DNA of 64,000 bases from Candidatus Proelusimicrobium excrementi. Lineage in GTDB: Bacteria; Elusimicrobiota; Elusimicrobia; Elusimicrobiales; Elusimicrobiaceae. The notes beneath the pieces were generated by a model. The model saw nothing but the letters and a program-made list of their open reading frames with translations. It did no database searches and was not told the DNA's origin. Shown here one piece after another: positions 8,801 through 17,399 of this stretch (positions within the stretch are counted from its first letter, which is position 1; each line of letters begins with the position of its first letter). The position numbers and the translations under genes are program-made. The stretch spans positions 186,001 through 250,000 of the forward strand of contig CAKUBV010000002.1 in NCBI GenBank assembly GCA_934643455.1, in the 5' to 3' direction.

Positions 8801-11387
8801 AAAAACCGTTAAAGGCGGCGCGGCCAAAGTAAGTATTCCCGTCAAGGAGAACTACGCCCCGAATGCTTTTATAAGCGTCATACTCGTGCAGGGCCGCGCG
8901 GAAGAGCAAAAATACGCCGATAACGGGGAAGATCTTTCCAAACCTCAGGCCAAGTTCGGCTATGCGGTTTTAAACGTCCCGCCGAAAGAATTTGAACTTA
9001 AAACTTATGTTTCCGCCGAACGCGGCGATTACCGCCCCGGCCAAACCGTTAACGTTAATATCAGGACGGAAGATTACAAAGGCCGCGGCACGCCGGCTTC
9101 GGTTACGGTGTTTGCCGTTGACGAATCTATGCTGGCTTTGACCGCTTATGAAACGCCCGATCCGTTCTCTTTCTTCTACGCCAAAAGGCCGCTTGCCGTG
9201 GAAACCGCGGACAACAGGCTTTTTGTAATCGGACAAAGGAGCTTCGGCCAAAAAGGCGAAAACAGAGGCGGCGGCGGTTCGGAGTCGAAATTGGGCGGAG
9301 TGGATTTAAGAAGCAATTTCGTATTTACGCCTTTCTTTACCGCTTCGGTTCAGACGAACGAATCCGGCAACGGCGAAGTCAGCTTTAAAACGCCGGATAA
9401 TCTTACCAAGTTCAGATTAATGGCCGTTTCGGCTTCCAAAGACCAATTTGGCAAAGCGCAAAGTTTTATTGAGGTTTCCAAACCTTTAATGATTAAGCCG
9501 CTGCTGCCGCGTTTCGCGCGCCCGGGGGACAGCTTTGAATGCGGTTTTGTTCTTTATAATTATACCGCCAATGACGGGCTGAAAGCCGAAACCGACATAA
9601 AAGTTTCCGGTGGCGTACAACTTGTAAAACCTCAGGAAAAAACCGTTACCGTTCCGGCCGGCGGCAGCGTTAAAGTCGCGGGGAAATGCCTTGCCGGCGA
9701 GGGGGATAAAGCCGTATTCGCTTTTAAAGCGGCTTCTTCCAAAGATTCCGACGGATTGGAAACATCCTTGCCTCTGCTTCAGGTTTCCAGAGAGGAAAAC
9801 GCTTTTACGTTTGCCGTTACCGAAAACGAGGAAATCCAAAAACTGGCCAAACCTTTCAACAGCCTTTTAGACGGCCAAAATAAAGTAAGGGCTTTATTCT
9901 CTTCCAGTATATTACTTAGCGCTCAGGGCGCGGCAAACTACTTGAAGACTTATCCTTATAACTGTCTTGAACAGCAAATGTCCAAATTGCTTTTGTATAC
10001 TTCGGCCAAAGATATTTTGCTTATGTTCAAGCTTGCGGGGAAAGAGGAAATCAATCAAAAAGCTTCGGCTATTATAGACGACGTAATTTCCTATCAAACT
10101 TCTTCCGGCGGTTTTGCTTATTGGCCGCACGCTTCTTACGCGGACGCTTTCGTTACCGCTTATGCCGTGGACGTTTTGGCAAACGCCCGCAAAAACGGTT
10201 TTAACGTAGACGGAGATGTTTTATCCAAAGCTTCCGCTTGGCTTAACCAGTATCTTTCAAAACGTCAGAAAGGCGCTTACGATTATGACGTTCTGGAAAA
10301 TGACGCCGCCTCCGCCTATGCCGTTTACGCTTTGGCTTTGACGGGCGGCAATGCCGGCGGGTACTTCAGCAATTTGTATGCGCGCTCCGGAGAACTCGGT
10401 TTGGAAGCTAAAATCTATCTGTTTAAAGCCGCCAAACTGTTAAAGAGGGAAAGCGCGTTCAAAAAACTTTACGCGGATATTATGAATTTCGGCAAAATAT
10501 CCGAGCGCGGCCTCCACTTTGAAGCTCCGTCCCACTATCGCTGGATATATACTTCCAACGTAAGAGTTACGGCTATGGCTTTGGAGGCTCTGCTTTCCCA
10601 AAATGCGCCTTTCCCGCAGGATTATCAGGCCGCGGCTTACCTTAACGCTTCGGTCGGGCCCGACGGAGCTTGGGGCAACACTCTTACAAATGCGGCTGTC
10701 ATAAGGGCTTTTAACGCTTATTATGTTAAAAACGAGGCTCAGGAACCCGACTTTAAAGCTTTCTTAAAAGAAGGCGGCAAAAACATTTTTGAAGCTTCTT
10801 TTAAAGGCAGAAAGCAGGTTTTCGCTTCTTTTGAAAAGTCTTTTAAAGAATTTTTCAAGAATTCGGATGCAGTCGTTTTAAACGCCGGCAAAGAAGGCAA
10901 AGGCAAACTTTATTACAGCCTTGGCCTTGCTTATTACCCCAAGGAACTTAAAGAACCCGTTTCCGCAGGATTTAAGGTGGAAAAAGAAATTAAACCGCTT
11001 GGCGGGAATAATTCTTTAAGGGGCGGCGAAAGAGCGGAAGTCGTAATCACGGTTTCGACCGATCAGGCCCGCCGTTTTGTTGTATTGCAGGATTATCTGC
11101 CGGCCGGTTTTGAAATCGTTGACGAGAGTTTGGCCGCGGAAGGCGCCGATATCGTCGCAGACGATGACGGCGCGGAAAGCTATTACAATCCGTTCCACCG
11201 CAGGGAGATTTATGACGACAGCATCGCCGCTTTCGCGGATTATATGCCCAAAGGCGTTTATAAATTTAAGTATACCGTTACGGCTTCCACAAGCGGATAT
11301 TTCAAAGTTCCGCCGGCATGGGTAAACGCAATGTACGCGCCGGAAGTGTACGGCAGGACCGGTTCCGGCGAGTATACGATAAAATAA
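5844..11387 (+). CDS. Bacterial alpha-2-macroglobulin family protein
   Basis: This is a giant exported protein (1847 aa) of the YfhM/bacterial alpha-2-macroglobulin family, thought to trap foreign proteases in the periplasm. A signal peptide covers about the first 22 residues. Repeated Ig-like macroglobulin domains fill the first two thirds, including MG segments with the YRQGEPVYIKS motif near residue 600. The thioester motif CLEQ is intact (Cys1374 to Gln1377), followed by the helical alpha/alpha thioester domain. The lipoprotein Cys found in some homologues is not in a proper lipobox (AYCAG), so it may be soluble periplasmic. The start has GGAGG eight bases upstream. It ends one base before pbpC, the classic pairing of cell-wall repair with protease defence. 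Confidence 0.95.
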   Translation: MKRRFTFLLFTLAFFTANAYCAGLSVISKRPLGQINESLSGAGISVTFNRPAAALSGENQQESSACPLSINPPVEGTCRWVGTQTLTFTPSSPLANATKYTVTLPAGFKSGADGSSLSKKYSWSFETARPSVLSSRPYDGERWLSLRPKILVVFNMELDLNRLHSFAELVQGNISVPVKISRIDEDLFKKEFEYSGYAKGNVYVFEPAVNLEPGKEYKLILKKGLLSKSGNLGMSADKAIRFYTYGDLDLALKPQAECLPYSPALDFTNPVTAGEIAKNITFSPALKYTPCDPNTSGWARTYENDGVVSRVYRVELCGLEFKAGQSYQVTLGKDLKDIFGNRLGRDVTFTWDNKGYCPNISFKGGFGVMESYLPARYPIKAINAGGIEVEKQLIDYKDFITFYKDEAPWCRKRQLKGDFLSNIITPNMERNISVDTFINLAPALNGGKYGFVFTQILNKHYYSDECWQSAFDNITDIGVSLKTSPSNILVWAADLKTGKELRNAEVEIRDLANNVLWTGFTDKRGIASAPGWTELKPVNEDSWRTPRLWVFVKNGEDIAVVSNEFNDGIQPWRFNLNYDFNPANTPLEAFTFTDRGVYRQGEPVYIKSIIRSLKDGVLDYSGLKEVKLRISDSRGKEVLNKQVEVNAETSSLDYEYRLPASSPSGYWNISIENGELHSYASFRVEAVKPAEFEVLLTPLSKLYYGGERAVFSLGARYMFGGALDGAPVDLSFNLTPSAYTPKGWEKYSFYQSNSENGKDLLSSRITLDEKGSKTFDFTMPSVSYSALLYVQAGVLSPQNQKLFARSAVSVLPADVFIGVKSEERMAEAGKPFTFDIVAVDAEGKLLPAAQLQGKIFRKEYMSVRKTGVAGRLEWISEEKTEDISSFSLNASEGKAQYSFTPEKAGSYNLTLTSKDAKGRLNYTDYSFYVTDGEAYWKQTDDDLLSLQLNKDEYKIGSKASLLIKSPYKKAQALITVEREGVLDYYVKTVKGGAAKVSIPVKENYAPNAFISVILVQGRAEEQKYADNGEDLSKPQAKFGYAVLNVPPKEFELKTYVSAERGDYRPGQTVNVNIRTEDYKGRGTPASVTVFAVDESMLALTAYETPDPFSFFYAKRPLAVETADNRLFVIGQRSFGQKGENRGGGGSESKLGGVDLRSNFVFTPFFTASVQTNESGNGEVSFKTPDNLTKFRLMAVSASKDQFGKAQSFIEVSKPLMIKPLLPRFARPGDSFECGFVLYNYTANDGLKAETDIKVSGGVQLVKPQEKTVTVPAGGSVKVAGKCLAGEGDKAVFAFKAASSKDSDGLETSLPLLQVSREENAFTFAVTENEEIQKLAKPFNSLLDGQNKVRALFSSSILLSAQGAANYLKTYPYNCLEQQMSKLLLYTSAKDILLMFKLAGKEEINQKASAIIDDVISYQTSSGGFAYWPHASYADAFVTAYAVDVLANARKNGFNVDGDVLSKASAWLNQYLSKRQKGAYDYDVLENDAASAYAVYALALTGGNAGGYFSNLYARSGELGLEAKIYLFKAAKLLKRESAFKKLYADIMNFGKISERGLHFEAPSHYRWIYTSNVRVTAMALEALLSQNAPFPQDYQAAAYLNASVGPDGAWGNTLTNAAVIRAFNAYYVKNEAQEPDFKAFLKEGGKNIFEASFKGRKQVFASFEKSFKEFFKNSDAVVLNAGKEGKGKLYYSLGLAYYPKELKEPVSAGFKVEKEIKPLGGNNSLRGGERAEVVITVSTDQARRFVVLQDYLPAGFEIVDESLAAEGADIVADDDGAESYYNPFHRREIYDDSIAAFADYMPKGVYKFKYTVTASTSGYFKVPPAWVNAMYAPEVYGRTGSGEYTIK

Positions 11388-11388
11388 T

Positions 11389-13542
11389 ATGCGCTTTAAA
11401 GCTGTAATATTGCTGTTTTTGATATTTTGTTCCGCGCCCCGCTCTTATGCGGAGGCGCGGCCTTTTTACGGCCCAGATAATTCCGTCAGCGTAACTGACA
11501 GAAATTTTCTGCCTCTTCGCAATATCCTTTCGGGCAAGGACGGCGTAATGCTGCCTGCTTCTTTGGAGGAAGTCAGCCCCTGGCTTATCCTTTCGGTTTT
11601 AGCCGCGGAAGACAAACGCTTTTTTGAACACGGCGGAATTGATTTAAAAGCTTCGGCAAGGGCATTGTGGCAGAACATAAACGCGGGCAAAGTCGTTTCC
11701 GGCGCGTCGACCATTACCCAGCAGCTGGCAAACGCTATAAACCCTAAAGAGCGCACCTTTAAAGGTAAACTTAAAGAAGTTTACGCTGCCGCCGCGCTTG
11801 AAAGGGAACTAAGTAAAGAAGAAATTTTGGAAGCCTATTTTAATACGGTAAACTTCGGCGGAAACATTTACGGAGTGCAAGCCGCCGCTTTGGTTTATTT
11901 CGATACGGACGCTTCAAGCCTTTCTCTTTCGCAAGCGGCTTTTTTGGCGGGGCTGATAAAATCCCCGACGCAGTACAATCCTTTAAAAAATTTAAAAGCC
12001 GGCGTAAAAAGGCGGGATGAAGTGCTCCGGCGTATGCTGGAAAACGGTTTTATAAACAAAGAACTTTACGCGCTTGCCCTTGAGGAAGATATAAAAATAT
12101 CTCCTCAAAATAAAAAATTTACCGCGCCGCATTACGGGCTTTTTGTCGCGGGCAAAGCTCCCGCCGGGGCGGCCCTGATACAAAGCACGATAGACGGAAA
12201 AATCCAGTCTTATATAGAAGAAATCCTGCCGGGCTATGTTGAAGCTTTAAAAAAGAACAATGTAACCAATGCCGCCGCAGCGGTGCTGGATAATAAAACG
12301 GGCGAGGTCTTGGCTTTGGCGGGTTCGGCCGATTATTTTGACGAACGTTCTTCGGGGCAGGTCAACGGGGCGTTGTCTTTAAGGCAGCCGGGATCGGCTT
12401 TAAAACCTTTTGTATACGGAACGGCGTTTGAAGAAGGTTTTTTGCCTTCCGACAAAGTGGAAGACGAAGATAAATTCTTTAAAGGTTCGTTCAGGCCGAA
12501 AAATTATGACGAAGAATACCACGGCGCTCCTTCCATGCGCCGGGCTTTGGCGTGTTCTTACAATATTCCGGCTGTGCAGGTTGCGGGGGAGCTCGGCGCG
12601 TATAAAGTGCTTGAAACTTTGAAAAAAGCCGGTTTTTCCTCTTTGGAAAAAAACGCCGATTTCTACGGTCTCGGTTTGGCTTTGGGCAACGGGGAAGTTA
12701 CTTTGCTTGAACTTGCCAACGCCTACCGCGCTTTGGCCAACGGCGGGGTATGGCGGCCTATGGTCTACGCTTTAAATCCGCAGGTAAAACAAGCGGGCCG
12801 GGCCCAAAGGTTTTTCAGTGAGGAAACCGCCTTTATGCTTACGGATATCCTTTCCGATAACAACGCCCGCGCGGCGGCTTTCGGGCTTAATTCCCCTTTG
12901 AATATGCCTTTTGATTTCGCTTCAAAAACGGGTACTTCCAAAGATTATAAAGATAATTGGGCCGTAGGTTATTCCCGCCGTTTTACGGTTGCCGTATGGG
13001 TGGGCAATTTTGACGCTTCGCCCATGCGCCGCATTTCCGGTATAACCGGGGCCGCGCCGATACTTAGGGATATAGCCGTATTTCTTGACGGCAATTATTC
13101 GTCCGAAAAATTTGAAACAAACTCTTCTTTTGATATGCCGGCCTCTTTGGCTCACGCCGATATTTGCCCGGTAAGCGGCAAGTTGGCTTCAAAAAACTGT
13201 GCCGGTTCGGTAAGGGAAGTTTTCCCGGCGGATAAATTGCCTAAAGAGCATTGCGCTCTTTCCTTAAAAGAGCATCAGGAAGATGCCGGCGCAGTTTTGG
13301 GCGCGGCGGAGGGAATAATATTCCCGGCGGATGGAGACATTTTTGTAAGCAGTCCGTCTTTGGCGGCCGAAGCCCAGCAAATAAAATTTAAAGCTTCTGA
13401 GGAAGGCTTTTGGTTTATCGACGGGCAAAAACTGCCGTGCCCCCGCTCCAGGGAATGCTTTTGGCCGATAAAAAGCGGCAAACACCGGCTTAAGTTTGAA
13501 GGGCGCAAAACTTATCAAGTTTCTTTTGAAGTTTTAAATTAA
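11389..13542 (+). CDS. pbpC: Penicillin-binding protein 1C (transglycosylase/transpeptidase)
   Basis: This bifunctional peptidoglycan synthase has 717 aa. The GT51 glycosyltransferase domain shows AAEDKRFFEHGG with the catalytic Glu74, STITQQLAN and the ERELSKEEILEAYFN helix. The transpeptidase domain has the serine triad motifs S336-A-L-K339, S390-Y-N392 and K513-T-G515. The last 90 residues resemble the C-terminal domain specific to PBP1C. A hydrophobic N-terminal segment anchors it to the inner membrane. It starts directly after the macroglobulin stop codon with no ribosome site of its own, so translation is probably coupled. Confidence 0.96.
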   Translation: MRFKAVILLFLIFCSAPRSYAEARPFYGPDNSVSVTDRNFLPLRNILSGKDGVMLPASLEEVSPWLILSVLAAEDKRFFEHGGIDLKASARALWQNINAGKVVSGASTITQQLANAINPKERTFKGKLKEVYAAAALERELSKEEILEAYFNTVNFGGNIYGVQAAALVYFDTDASSLSLSQAAFLAGLIKSPTQYNPLKNLKAGVKRRDEVLRRMLENGFINKELYALALEEDIKISPQNKKFTAPHYGLFVAGKAPAGAALIQSTIDGKIQSYIEEILPGYVEALKKNNVTNAAAAVLDNKTGEVLALAGSADYFDERSSGQVNGALSLRQPGSALKPFVYGTAFEEGFLPSDKVEDEDKFFKGSFRPKNYDEEYHGAPSMRRALACSYNIPAVQVAGELGAYKVLETLKKAGFSSLEKNADFYGLGLALGNGEVTLLELANAYRALANGGVWRPMVYALNPQVKQAGRAQRFFSEETAFMLTDILSDNNARAAAFGLNSPLNMPFDFASKTGTSKDYKDNWAVGYSRRFTVAVWVGNFDASPMRRISGITGAAPILRDIAVFLDGNYSSEKFETNSSFDMPASLAHADICPVSGKLASKNCAGSVREVFPADKLPKEHCALSLKEHQEDAGAVLGAAEGIIFPADGDIFVSSPSLAAEAQQIKFKASEEGFWFIDGQKLPCPRSRECFWPIKSGKHRLKFEGRKTYQVSFEVLN

Positions 13543-13570
13543 TCTTCCGCAGGCTTTTACGGAAATAAAA

Positions 13571-13597
13571 AACGCCGCTTAAAAAGCGGCGTTTCTG
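13571..13597. terminator. Bidirectional rho-independent terminator
   Basis: The arms AACGCCGCTT and AAGCGGCGTT pair perfectly around a 3-base loop. The hairpin separates the convergent pbpC and VanY-like genes and can serve both strands. Confidence 0.85.
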
Positions 13598-13616
13598 TTC
13601 TAACTTTTTTATATCG

Positions 13617-14411
13617 TTATTTTTTAAATACGCATTTATGCATAAATTCCAGGAATTTCTGCTGGCTCCCGCCAAAGTAATTATCCTGCATTTTCACGGC
13701 GTCCGTGCCTATATATCTAAAGTGCCAGGCTTCGTAAGCGTAGCCCGTAATTTCTTCCGCTCCTTTGGGGAAGGAAAGGCTGAATCCGTATTTGCCGGCG
13801 TTTTCGGCCAGCCAAGCCGCCTCTTTAGTGTAAGCAAAAGAGTTTTCTACGGAGTTTATATCAACCGCCGTACCCAAATGATGTTGGGAATGCCCGGGTT
13901 TTGCGGAGTATTTATTTGCGTGTTCGATGCCGTTTCTTTTTACGCTTCTGTCAAATAATCCTTTTTGATAGGTATAAGTTCTATGCGTTGAAACCGGCCA
14001 TATTTTTATGCCGTCTTTTCTTGCGGCGGCGGCCATAGTTTTAAAAGCTTTCAGCGTTTCCGGCGTCATTTTTAAGCGGGGTTCGCCGTTGAAAAGTTCG
14101 TATTGGATTTTATCAAAGTTCGTACCTACGCTGTGCGTTTTATCAACCAAAATAAGCAGAGTCGTTTGCGGTGCCAAAAGTTTTACGGAATTAAGGAAAT
14201 CTTCATAATCTTCCTTTTTTAAATTAAGGTTCCCGCATTTTTCAAGTTCTTGTATAAGGCTTAAATTTTTCTGATTTTCAATAACGCCGTCAATGCGCAA
14301 AGATTCTTTGGCCGATATTGAATCTTTAAGCTCCTCGGCGGATTGCGCGCTGCACGTGGCAGCTATGCCGAGTAAAAAAGCAAATAATACGATTGCTGTC
14401 GGTTTTCTCAT
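13617..14411 (-). CDS. VanY-like D-Ala-D-Ala carboxypeptidase (M15B)
   Basis: This exported zinc peptidase trims terminal D-alanine from peptidoglycan stem peptides. It has 264 aa with a signal peptide ending near residue 23 (TCSA-QS). The LAS metallopeptidase signatures are present: QHHLGTAVDI (first His and Asp ligands, near residue 178) and the later EAWHFRYIG with the third His. The ATG at 14411 follows AAAGGAG at good spacing; a TTG six codons upstream lies within or before the ribosome site. VanY homology does not mean vancomycin resistance: no vanHAX genes are present and housekeeping versions are common. Confidence 0.9.
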   Translation of the reverse strand: MRKPTAIVLFAFLLGIAATCSAQSAEELKDSISAKESLRIDGVIENQKNLSLIQELEKCGNLNLKKEDYEDFLNSVKLLAPQTTLLILVDKTHSVGTNFDKIQYELFNGEPRLKMTPETLKAFKTMAAAARKDGIKIWPVSTHRTYTYQKGLFDRSVKRNGIEHANKYSAKPGHSQHHLGTAVDINSVENSFAYTKEAAWLAENAGKYGFSLSFPKGAEEITGYAYEAWHFRYIGTDAVKMQDNYFGGSQQKFLEFMHKCVFKK

Positions 14412-14484
14412 GGATGACTCCTTTAACAATGTATAAGTATATAATATAAAATATCGCCGTTTTTGTGCTTTTGCCGAAACTAAA

Positions 14485-14510
14485 GCCCCCGGCGTTAGCC
14501 GGGGGCAAAA
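14485..14510 (-). terminator. Terminator of ackA
   Basis: The 9-bp arms GCCCCCGGC and GCCGGGGGC surround a 4-base loop just past the ackA stop, with a short T-rich tail on the minus strand. Confidence 0.8.
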
Positions 14511-14514
14511 GAGA

Positions 14515-15867
14515 TTAAGCTTTAAGGATTTCCTCAGGCGTGTTGATTATACACTTCCTCAGGAAAGGCTTTTTAAGCAGTTCTTTTTTGAGTGATTCGT
14601 CCCTGAGGCTGTTCCTGTAAGAAGCACTCTCAAAGGAATAGGTAAAGTTGGTGTGTATGTCGTAGCGGCCTTCGCAGATCGCGGCGACGTCTTCGGCGTA
14701 GACGATTTCTTCGTCCGTCGGTATTACAAACACCTTTACCGCGCTGTCCTCTGCGGAAATTAAGCTTTCCGCATTCTTGGTAAGGGCGGCTTTGTTGCGT
14801 TCAATATCCAATTTTACGCCCATATATCCAAGCCCAGTCAAGGCTTTTTCCCTGTATATGGGGGCGCGTTCGCCGACGCCGGCCGTAAAGACTATCGCGT
14901 CGACGTGTCCCAAAGCGGCGGCATAAGCCCCGATGTATTTTTTAATGCGGTAAGTTTCCATATCAATGGCCAGCTTGCAGCGTTCGTCGCCTTTTTCCGC
15001 GGCGATTTCAATATCGCGTCTGTCCTGATATTTTTCGGTAATGCCGAGTACGCCGGATTTTTTGTTCAAAATGGTGTACATATCTTTAGGGGAAATATTT
15101 TCGCGCTCCATCATCTGGAAAGCGATTGAAGCGTCAAAATCGCCGCTTCTGGTTCCCATTACCAAGCCCTCAAGCGGGGTAAGGCCCATGCTGGTGTCGA
15201 AAGATACGCCGTTTTTTACCGCGTTTACGCTTGCGCCGTTGCCGATATGGCAGATGATTAAATTGCAGTCAAAAGGTTTTTTGCCCAAAAGAACGGCGGC
15301 CCTTTTCGCGTTGTAAAGGAACGAAGTCCCGTGTGCGCCGTATCTTCTGATTTGATATTTTTCATACCATTTGTACGGCAAAGCGTACATATAGGAGCTG
15401 GCCGGCATCGTCATGTGCCAGGCGGTGTCGGCGACTACCACGTGTTTAATTCCCGGCATTACGGCTATGGCCGCTTCCATGCCTAGAACGTTCGCCGGGT
15501 TGTGCAGCGGCGCCAAATCGGAAATGCTTTTTAAAAGATTTATGATTTCCGGCGTTATGAGCATTGATTTTTCAAGCGGGCCGCCGTGTACCACTCTGTG
15601 GCCGACGGCGCCTATTTCGCTCATATTTTTAATTACGCCGTATTCTTTATCCGTCAAAGTGTTTAAGGTGCGCTCAATTGCGGTTTTAAAATCGGGGCAG
15701 GGGAAAGTAACTTCAAATTTTTCTTTGCCGGGGGCTTCCTGGGATATGACGGCATTATCATAGCCGACCCTTTCTATAAGCCCTACGGCTATATTTCTCT
15801 TGGCGGTATTGTCAAACAGACTGTATTTTACGGAAGAACTTCCGCAATTTAAGCACAATATAATCAT
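14515..15867 (-). CDS. ackA: Acetate kinase
   Basis: AckA converts acetyl phosphate and ADP to acetate and ATP, a main energy step in fermenters. The N-terminus reads IILCLNCGSSSVKYSLFD, with the catalytic-region motifs HRVVHGG, HIGNGAS and TGVGERAP-like (TAGVGERAP) further on. The protein is 450 aa, about 50 longer than usual. The extra length is a C-terminal tail rich in Lys, Leu and Ser after the EGRYDI segment, with no recognisable domain. No pta gene is adjacent; a Ptb-type acyltransferase lies at 41.9 kb. A GGAG site precedes the ATG by about 11 bases. Confidence 0.96.
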   Translation of the reverse strand: MIILCLNCGSSSVKYSLFDNTAKRNIAVGLIERVGYDNAVISQEAPGKEKFEVTFPCPDFKTAIERTLNTLTDKEYGVIKNMSEIGAVGHRVVHGGPLEKSMLITPEIINLLKSISDLAPLHNPANVLGMEAAIAVMPGIKHVVVADTAWHMTMPASSYMYALPYKWYEKYQIRRYGAHGTSFLYNAKRAAVLLGKKPFDCNLIICHIGNGASVNAVKNGVSFDTSMGLTPLEGLVMGTRSGDFDASIAFQMMERENISPKDMYTILNKKSGVLGITEKYQDRRDIEIAAEKGDERCKLAIDMETYRIKKYIGAYAAALGHVDAIVFTAGVGERAPIYREKALTGLGYMGVKLDIERNKAALTKNAESLISAEDSAVKVFVIPTDEEIVYAEDVAAICEGRYDIHTNFTYSFESASYRNSLRDESLKKELLKKPFLRKCIINTPEEILKA

Positions 15868-15959
15868 AACAGTTTAATCTCCGAAATCAGAAAAATGTAT
15901 TATAAATACATTTTACAATTATAAGGCTTTTAAGGCAAAAAGGGGTTTCGCGGCGGGTA

Positions 15960-16604
15960 TTAAGGTTTTCTGTAAAAAGCTAAGAGCTGGGCTATAACTT
16001 CCACTTCGGCGCGCGGCCGGCGCGAAGTTTTTTTTGCGGCGTTTTCCAATACGGCTTTTGAAGCGGTAAAAGAAACTTTTTTAACGCTTAAAAGCCCGTC
16101 GGTTTTTACGAGGGCCAATTTTCCGTTTGCTATCTGCGCGGACGGGCAGAAAATAAGGTACTCTCCTTTCTGCGCCCACGGGCAGGCGGCAGTATCGGCC
16201 ACTTTTAGAGCAAAAGGCGGCTGGCCTTTTACTTCCAGCATTACGGGCAGATATTCTTCCGGCTGGGAATAATAGGATATATTGAAAAATTCTTCCCTTA
16301 TTTCGTTAAGTACGCCTATTGGCTTGCCGGAAGGCAGATTGGAAAGAAGCTCGTAAATTTTTTTATCGTACTGTTCCTCTTCCGCTTCCTGGGCGGAATA
16401 GGCGAATGTGTCGTCGGTAAAATAGGAAACCGGCTTTTCAAACACGTGGGAAAGTTTAAGCATATTGTCTCTGTCTGGCTTAAAACGGTTTTTTACCCAG
16501 TGGGAAACCACGCTGGAATCTTTAAGCCCCAGCTTTTTGGAAAGCTCCACTTTCGTCATTGCCGTCATTTTAAGCAGCTGTTCTATTTTCTGTCCCAGGT
16601 TCAT
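15960..16604 (-). CDS. XRE-family regulator with degenerate S24/LexA-like domain
   Basis: This 214-aa protein has an N-terminal helix-turn-helix of the XRE/Cro type (about residues 5-55, with LSKKLGLKDSSVVSHW) and a C-terminal S24 peptidase-like fold. The autocleavage Ser is lost: the usual GDSM-type block reads VADTAACPW. The Lys-side segment (LLSVKKV) is kept. It therefore looks like a repressor that cannot self-cleave. The start at 16604 has a GGAG eight bases upstream; an earlier in-frame start would overlap that site. It is divergent from the 102-aa gene, with operator-like repeats between them. It may be a remnant of a phage or element repressor, or a domesticated regulator. Confidence 0.8.
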   Translation of the reverse strand: MNLGQKIEQLLKMTAMTKVELSKKLGLKDSSVVSHWVKNRFKPDRDNMLKLSHVFEKPVSYFTDDTFAYSAQEAEEEQYDKKIYELLSNLPSGKPIGVLNEIREEFFNISYYSQPEEYLPVMLEVKGQPPFALKVADTAACPWAQKGEYLIFCPSAQIANGKLALVKTDGLLSVKKVSFTASKAVLENAAKKTSRRPRAEVEVIAQLLAFYRKP

Positions 16605-16646
16605 TTTTATGGCTCCTATATAAAATTGTAACAAATATTATAAAAA

Positions 16647-16652
16647 TGTCAA
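16647..16652 (-). promoter_or_regulatory. Possible -35 box of the XRE regulator
   Basis: On the minus strand a TTGACA lies upstream of the regulator gene, in an A+T-rich stretch. No convincing -10 is at the ideal distance (ACAATT at 17 bases), so this is tentative. Confidence 0.35.
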
Positions 16653-16674
16653 TCTGGTTTTTACGTCTGAAAAA

Positions 16675-16722
16675 TTGACAAAGTAAAAAATATTTGATAC
16701 GATTGTATCAGATTTGATACGG
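16675..16722 (+). promoter_or_regulatory. Promoter with palindromic operator
   Basis: TTGACA at 16675-16680 and TACGAT at 16698-16703 are separated by 17 bases. The -10 box lies in a perfect inverted repeat, TGATAC-GATT-GTATCA (16695-16710), followed by another TGATAC half site. This looks like a binding site for the divergent XRE regulator controlling the downstream orphan gene. Binding is inferred. Confidence 0.7.
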
Positions 16723-16878
16723 TAAAACCGTTTCAAACCGAAAGCCACAGGCTTGCGCCCGCGGATAAAGCAGCGGGGCTTCGGCCCCGAGGCGAGACGG
16801 CTCTCCCACAAATCCCTAAAAAGGATTGCCGCAAAAAAAGCGGCGCTCCGCGGGCGTTCTTATAAAGCGGAGGTTGGT

Positions 16879-17187
16879 ATGAAAGAAATGTTTGACTCTG
16901 ATTGCCCGGAAAAGGGCTTTTCCCCTAGCGGGGCCGGGCTCTATAAAGTTATGCTTGAACTGCTTGAACGCAGGGAAAAGCTGGAACCTTTGGCGAAAGA
17001 ATTTGCCCAGCTTGATTCCGCTTTGAAACGATATTTCCGCGGCGTGCCGGATTTCCGTATAGGCGGATATCAAATAAAAGGCTTTTATTGCGAAAGCCCT
17101 GCGCTGAAAATCCCTGAGAAAATCAAAAACAAATACATTAAAAAAGAGCGCACTTGGATAGTAAACATAAACAAAATTAAGAAATAG
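16879..17187 (+). CDS. Hypothetical protein, 102 aa
   Basis: I do not recognise this protein. It is 102 aa, with a charged helical middle (residues 15-50, rich in Leu, Glu and Lys) and a basic C-terminus ending NINKIKK. No signal peptide or membrane segment is seen. The ATG at 16879 follows GGAGG by five bases. The frame stays open upstream to a TTG at 16753, but that region has no ribosome site and contains a GC-rich hairpin (CGGGGC-TTC-GGCCCCG), so I treat it as leader. Its promoter overlaps an operator-like palindrome facing the XRE regulator, and a terminator follows, so this is a single-gene unit that the regulator may repress. Confidence 0.65.
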   Translation: MKEMFDSDCPEKGFSPSGAGLYKVMLELLERREKLEPLAKEFAQLDSALKRYFRGVPDFRIGGYQIKGFYCESPALKIPEKIKNKYIKKERTWIVNINKIKK

Positions 17188-17281
17188 CCGTATTTAACAG
17201 ATTTTAACGGTGCATACTTCCTTAACTCTCCTAAGAACTTCATAAACATAATCCTTGTAACTTCATTACTCCTCGCACCGG

Positions 17282-17310
17282 GGGCCGCGAAAGCGGCCCT
17301 TTTTGTTTTT
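17282..17310 (+). terminator. Rho-independent terminator
   Basis: GGGCCGC-GAAA-GCGGCCC is a 7-bp stem with a GNRA-like loop, followed by a T-rich run. It ends the 102-aa gene unit. Confidence 0.85.
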
Positions 17311-17399
17311 TCGGTTTAATTTGCGTTCTCATATTTTTTTACTCGAACTGTCTTCCTTGTTCGCAGCCGGCAATTTTCTTTTAAATCGGTCTATGTTGA

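Noticed and set aside
13617..14411. Vancomycin resistance determinant
   Set aside because: VanY-type carboxypeptidase alone, without vanH, vanA or vanX, is ordinary cell-wall metabolism.
16753..16878. N-terminal extension of the 102-aa gene from a TTG
   Set aside because: No ribosome site, a GC hairpin in this stretch, and a strong GGAGG before the ATG at 16879.
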